Shown: positions 5,714 through 7,224 of the stretch, piece after piece
Layout of the letters: each line of letters starts with the position of its first letter
Position numbering within the stretch: position 1 is the stretch's first letter
Origin: Proteobacteria bacterium UBA3588
GTDB lineage: Bacteria > Pseudomonadota > Gammaproteobacteria > Thiohalomonadales > Thiohalomonadaceae
Assembly: GCA_002376325.1 (NCBI GenBank)
Contig: DFMR01000165.1
Span: forward strand, 1 to 7,224
Length of the DNA stretch: 7,224 nucleotides
Direction of reading: 5' to 3'
Made by a program: the position numbers and the translations under genes
The notes under the pieces: generated by a model
What the model saw: only the letters and a program-made list of their open reading frames with translations
Database searches by the model: none
Told to the model about the DNA's origin: nothing

Positions 5714-5780
5714 CCGGATTGGCGTTGCCGTTCCGCTGCACATCTGACCCTGCACCGCCTGTTTACATGGGGAGCCGCTG

Positions 5781-6905
5781 ATGCAACAGTTTTTGTTGGC
5801 CCACGCCGCCGACGGCAGCGCGGAGGCGTTGGCCGGTTCCTGTCTGGAACAGCTCGGACCCATCCCCGCCGAGGCCAATCTCGGGTTCGTCTACGTCGGC
5901 GATACGCTGGCAGGCCATCTCGAAGTCATCCTGCAGCGATTGCGTAGCGCTGCGCCACAGGTGCATTGGATCGGTTCCGTCGGCACGGCGATTTGCGCCA
6001 CCGATCATGAATACTACGATACGTCGGCTCTGGCGGTGCTGGTCGGGGCGTTCGCAGCGGAAACCTTTCGTCCGCTGCCGGTATGCAGCGACGTCGCGGC
6101 AGCGCTGCCGCCGGAGCTGAGCGACTGGTGCCGACAGCAGGGCTATTGTTTCGCGCTGGTTCATGGCGACCCGGCCAATACCGAGACACCGGCGCTGGTG
6201 GAGGCGATCGCGGCGGCCATGCCGGCCGGTTTCATCAACGGCGGTCTCACCTCATCCAATACCGGCAACTACCAGATCGCCGACGGCACGGCGGTGAGCG
6301 GCGGCGTTTCCGGCGTGCTGTTCGCGCCGGAGGCAAACGTCGTCACCGACCACACCCAGGGCTGTTCGCCCATCGGCCCAACGCATGAAATTACCAAGGC
6401 GCAGGTCAACATCGCGGTCACTTTGGACGGGCGGCCGGCGCTGGAGGTGATGAAGGAGGAGATCGGCGAAACCCTGGCGCGCGATCTGCAACGTATCGCC
6501 GGCTACATCTTCGTGGCGCTGCCGGTGGCCGGCTCCGACACCGGCGACTATCTGGTCCGCCATCTGCTGGCGCTCGATACCGGCAAGGGGATGGTCGCCG
6601 TCGGCGATTACCTCGACGGCCATCAGCGGTTGATGTTCTGCCGCCGCGACGGCAACAGCGCGCGGGAGGATATGCACCGTATGCTCGCGCGGATCCGGAC
6701 GCGAGTGGACGGGCGTACCATTCGCGGCGGCGTGTATGTCACGTGCGTCGGCCGCGGTCGTCATCAATTCGGCGACCAGTCGGAAGAGCTGCGCCTGATC
6801 AGCGAGGTACTGGGCGATTTCCCGTTGGTGGGATTTTTCGCCAGCGGCGAACTCTATAACGGCCGTCTCTACGGCTATACCGGCGTATTGACCCTGTTTC
6901 TTTGA
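5781..6905 (+). CDS. FIST N- and C-domain signal transduction protein
   Basis: This 374-aa protein has the complete FIST architecture. The FIST_N part covers about residues 25-210: a GFVYVGD strand at 35-41, WIGSVGTAI at 63-71, FINGGLTSSNT at 151-161, and QGCSPIGP at 193-200. The FIST_C part covers about 215-374: LDGRPALEVM at 215-224, RHLLALDTGKGMVAVGD at 260-276, GGVYVTCVGRG at 316-326, and the closing LVGFFASGELYNGRLYGYTGVLTLF. FIST domains are predicted sensors of small ligands, possibly amino acids, in bacterial signalling. No kinase, methyl-acceptor, GGDEF or EAL domain is fused, so output must go through a partner. No signal peptide or membrane helix is seen, so it is cytoplasmic. ATG at 5781 has GGAG at 5771-5774, 6 nt upstream. 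The next gene starts 5 nt after the stop, so the two are likely co-transcribed. Confidence 0.93.
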   Translation: MQQFLLAHAADGSAEALAGSCLEQLGPIPAEANLGFVYVGDTLAGHLEVILQRLRSAAPQVHWIGSVGTAICATDHEYYDTSALAVLVGAFAAETFRPLPVCSDVAAALPPELSDWCRQQGYCFALVHGDPANTETPALVEAIAAAMPAGFINGGLTSSNTGNYQIADGTAVSGGVSGVLFAPEANVVTDHTQGCSPIGPTHEITKAQVNIAVTLDGRPALEVMKEEIGETLARDLQRIAGYIFVALPVAGSDTGDYLVRHLLALDTGKGMVAVGDYLDGHQRLMFCRRDGNSAREDMHRMLARIRTRVDGRTIRGGVYVTCVGRGRHQFGDQSEELRLISEVLGDFPLVGFFASGELYNGRLYGYTGVLTLFL

Positions 6906-6910
6906 GCCCG

Positions 6911-7224
6911 ATGAGCGGCCTGCGCATCCTGCTGCTGGCAGACACCCATGGTACCGTCGACGGCCGTATCGTACAGCTGGCGCGTGAATGCGACTGGGTG
7001 ATCCATGCCGGCGATATCGGCCGCGTTGCCGTGCTGACCGCGCTGGAACCGCGCCAGGGCCGCGTGATCGCAGTGCGCGGCAATAATGATTCGATCGCCA
7101 AGTGGCCGGAGCACGAGGCGTCGTCGTTGGAGACGCTCCCGCTCAGTGCCGAATTATCGTTGCCGGGCGGGATATTGGTGGTGGTACACGGCGATCGCGC
7201 CGGGGGCGCCGCAGGGCGGCATGC
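6911..7224 (+). CDS. YfcE-like metallophosphoesterase (partial, 3' end outside window)
   Basis: The first 104 residues are visible, open to the right edge. They show the metal-binding motifs of calcineurin-like phosphoesterases in order: DTHG at 11-14 (D11, H13), GDIG at 34-37 (D35), GNND at 57-60 (N58, D60) and HGD at 93-95. This fits the compact YfcE/MJ0936 group (Calcineurin_2), which hydrolyses phosphodiesters with two bound metal ions; the true substrate cannot be told. ATG at 6911 directly precedes the hydrophobic first strand (LRILLLADTHG), as usual in the family. The ribosome site is weak (TTTGAG just upstream, within the FIST stop), which suggests coupling to FIST translation. The usual family length is about 150-200 aa, so roughly half is missing. 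Confidence 0.9.
   Translation, partial: MSGLRILLLADTHGTVDGRIVQLARECDWVIHAGDIGRVAVLTALEPRQGRVIAVRGNNDSIAKWPEHEASSLETLPLSAELSLPGGILVVVHGDRAGGAAGRH

Larger units (their letters stand above)
5253..5780. other. Divergent intergenic region between the T6SS module and the FIST gene
   Basis: These 528 nt hold the minus-strand promoter and palindrome near 5314-5366. On the plus side, candidate elements are weak: TTGACC at 5490-5495 with TATACT at 5517-5522 (21-nt spacing, too long for a good sigma70 site). A hairpin-forming repeat and a doubtful short ORF follow. The stretch from about 5370 to 5485 shows nothing I can name. Open frames across it (minus to 5624, plus 5295-5747) have Arg/Cys-rich, featureless translations. 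Confidence 0.6.

Noticed and set aside
5295..5747. 150-residue plus-strand open frame in the divergent intergenic region
   Set aside because: No ribosome site, no recognisable domain, unusual Cys/His/Arg scatter, and it starts inside the minus-strand promoter and leader region.
6252..6767. 171-residue minus-strand open frame within the FIST gene
   Set aside because: The plus strand encodes a complete FIST protein here; the antisense frame is rich in Ala/His/Asp/Arg with no motif.

Overview
The window is strongly GC-rich and bacterial. Its gene content (type VI secretion accessory families, a FIST-domain sensor, a YfcE-like phosphoesterase) suggests a proteobacterium, most likely gamma or beta. 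This is inferred from family content only; no rRNA or other taxonomic marker is present. There is no tRNA, rRNA, CRISPR array, insertion sequence or recognisable attachment site.

Minus-strand operon (about 5330 down to 1, leaving the window at its left edge). In transcription order it encodes: a 155-aa DUF6484-like beta-rich protein with a VgrG-tail-like C-terminus; a 423-aa alpha-helical TIGR02270-type protein; a 354-aa DUF2169 protein; a 399-aa beta-ketoacyl-synthase-fold protein; a possible 25-residue basic peptide; a 178-aa PAAR-like (DUF4150) protein; and a protein of at least 195 aa resembling the N-terminal domain of VasX-type toxins, cut by the window edge. A good sigma70-type promoter with a small palindrome next to the predicted start site precedes the operon. 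Several junctions are overlapped (8 nt, ATGA, ATGA), which implies translational coupling. The set reads as a type VI secretion spike-assembly and effector-loading module. DUF6484 and DUF4150 would be the spike or tip parts, and DUF2169 the likely adaptor or chaperone. The HEAT-like and ketoacyl-synthase-like proteins have no established role. The VasX-N-like protein is the candidate cargo or carrier. No VgrG, Hcp, sheath, ATPase or immunity gene is in view.

Divergent intergenic region (5253-5780). It contains the operon promoter and palindrome on the minus strand. On the plus strand it has weak promoter-like elements, a perfect 6-bp hairpin and a doubtful 48-codon ORF.

Plus-strand genes (5781 to the right edge). 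A complete FIST-domain protein (374 aa) is followed after 5 nt by a metallophosphoesterase of the YfcE/calcineurin-like type, cut by the window edge. Nothing in the sequence ties this pair to the secretion module beyond the shared divergent region.

The most notable point is that the ketoacyl-synthase-like protein keeps the fold signatures but appears to lack the Cys-His-His catalytic residues. This points to a pseudoenzyme reused as a scaffold or chaperone in effector loading.
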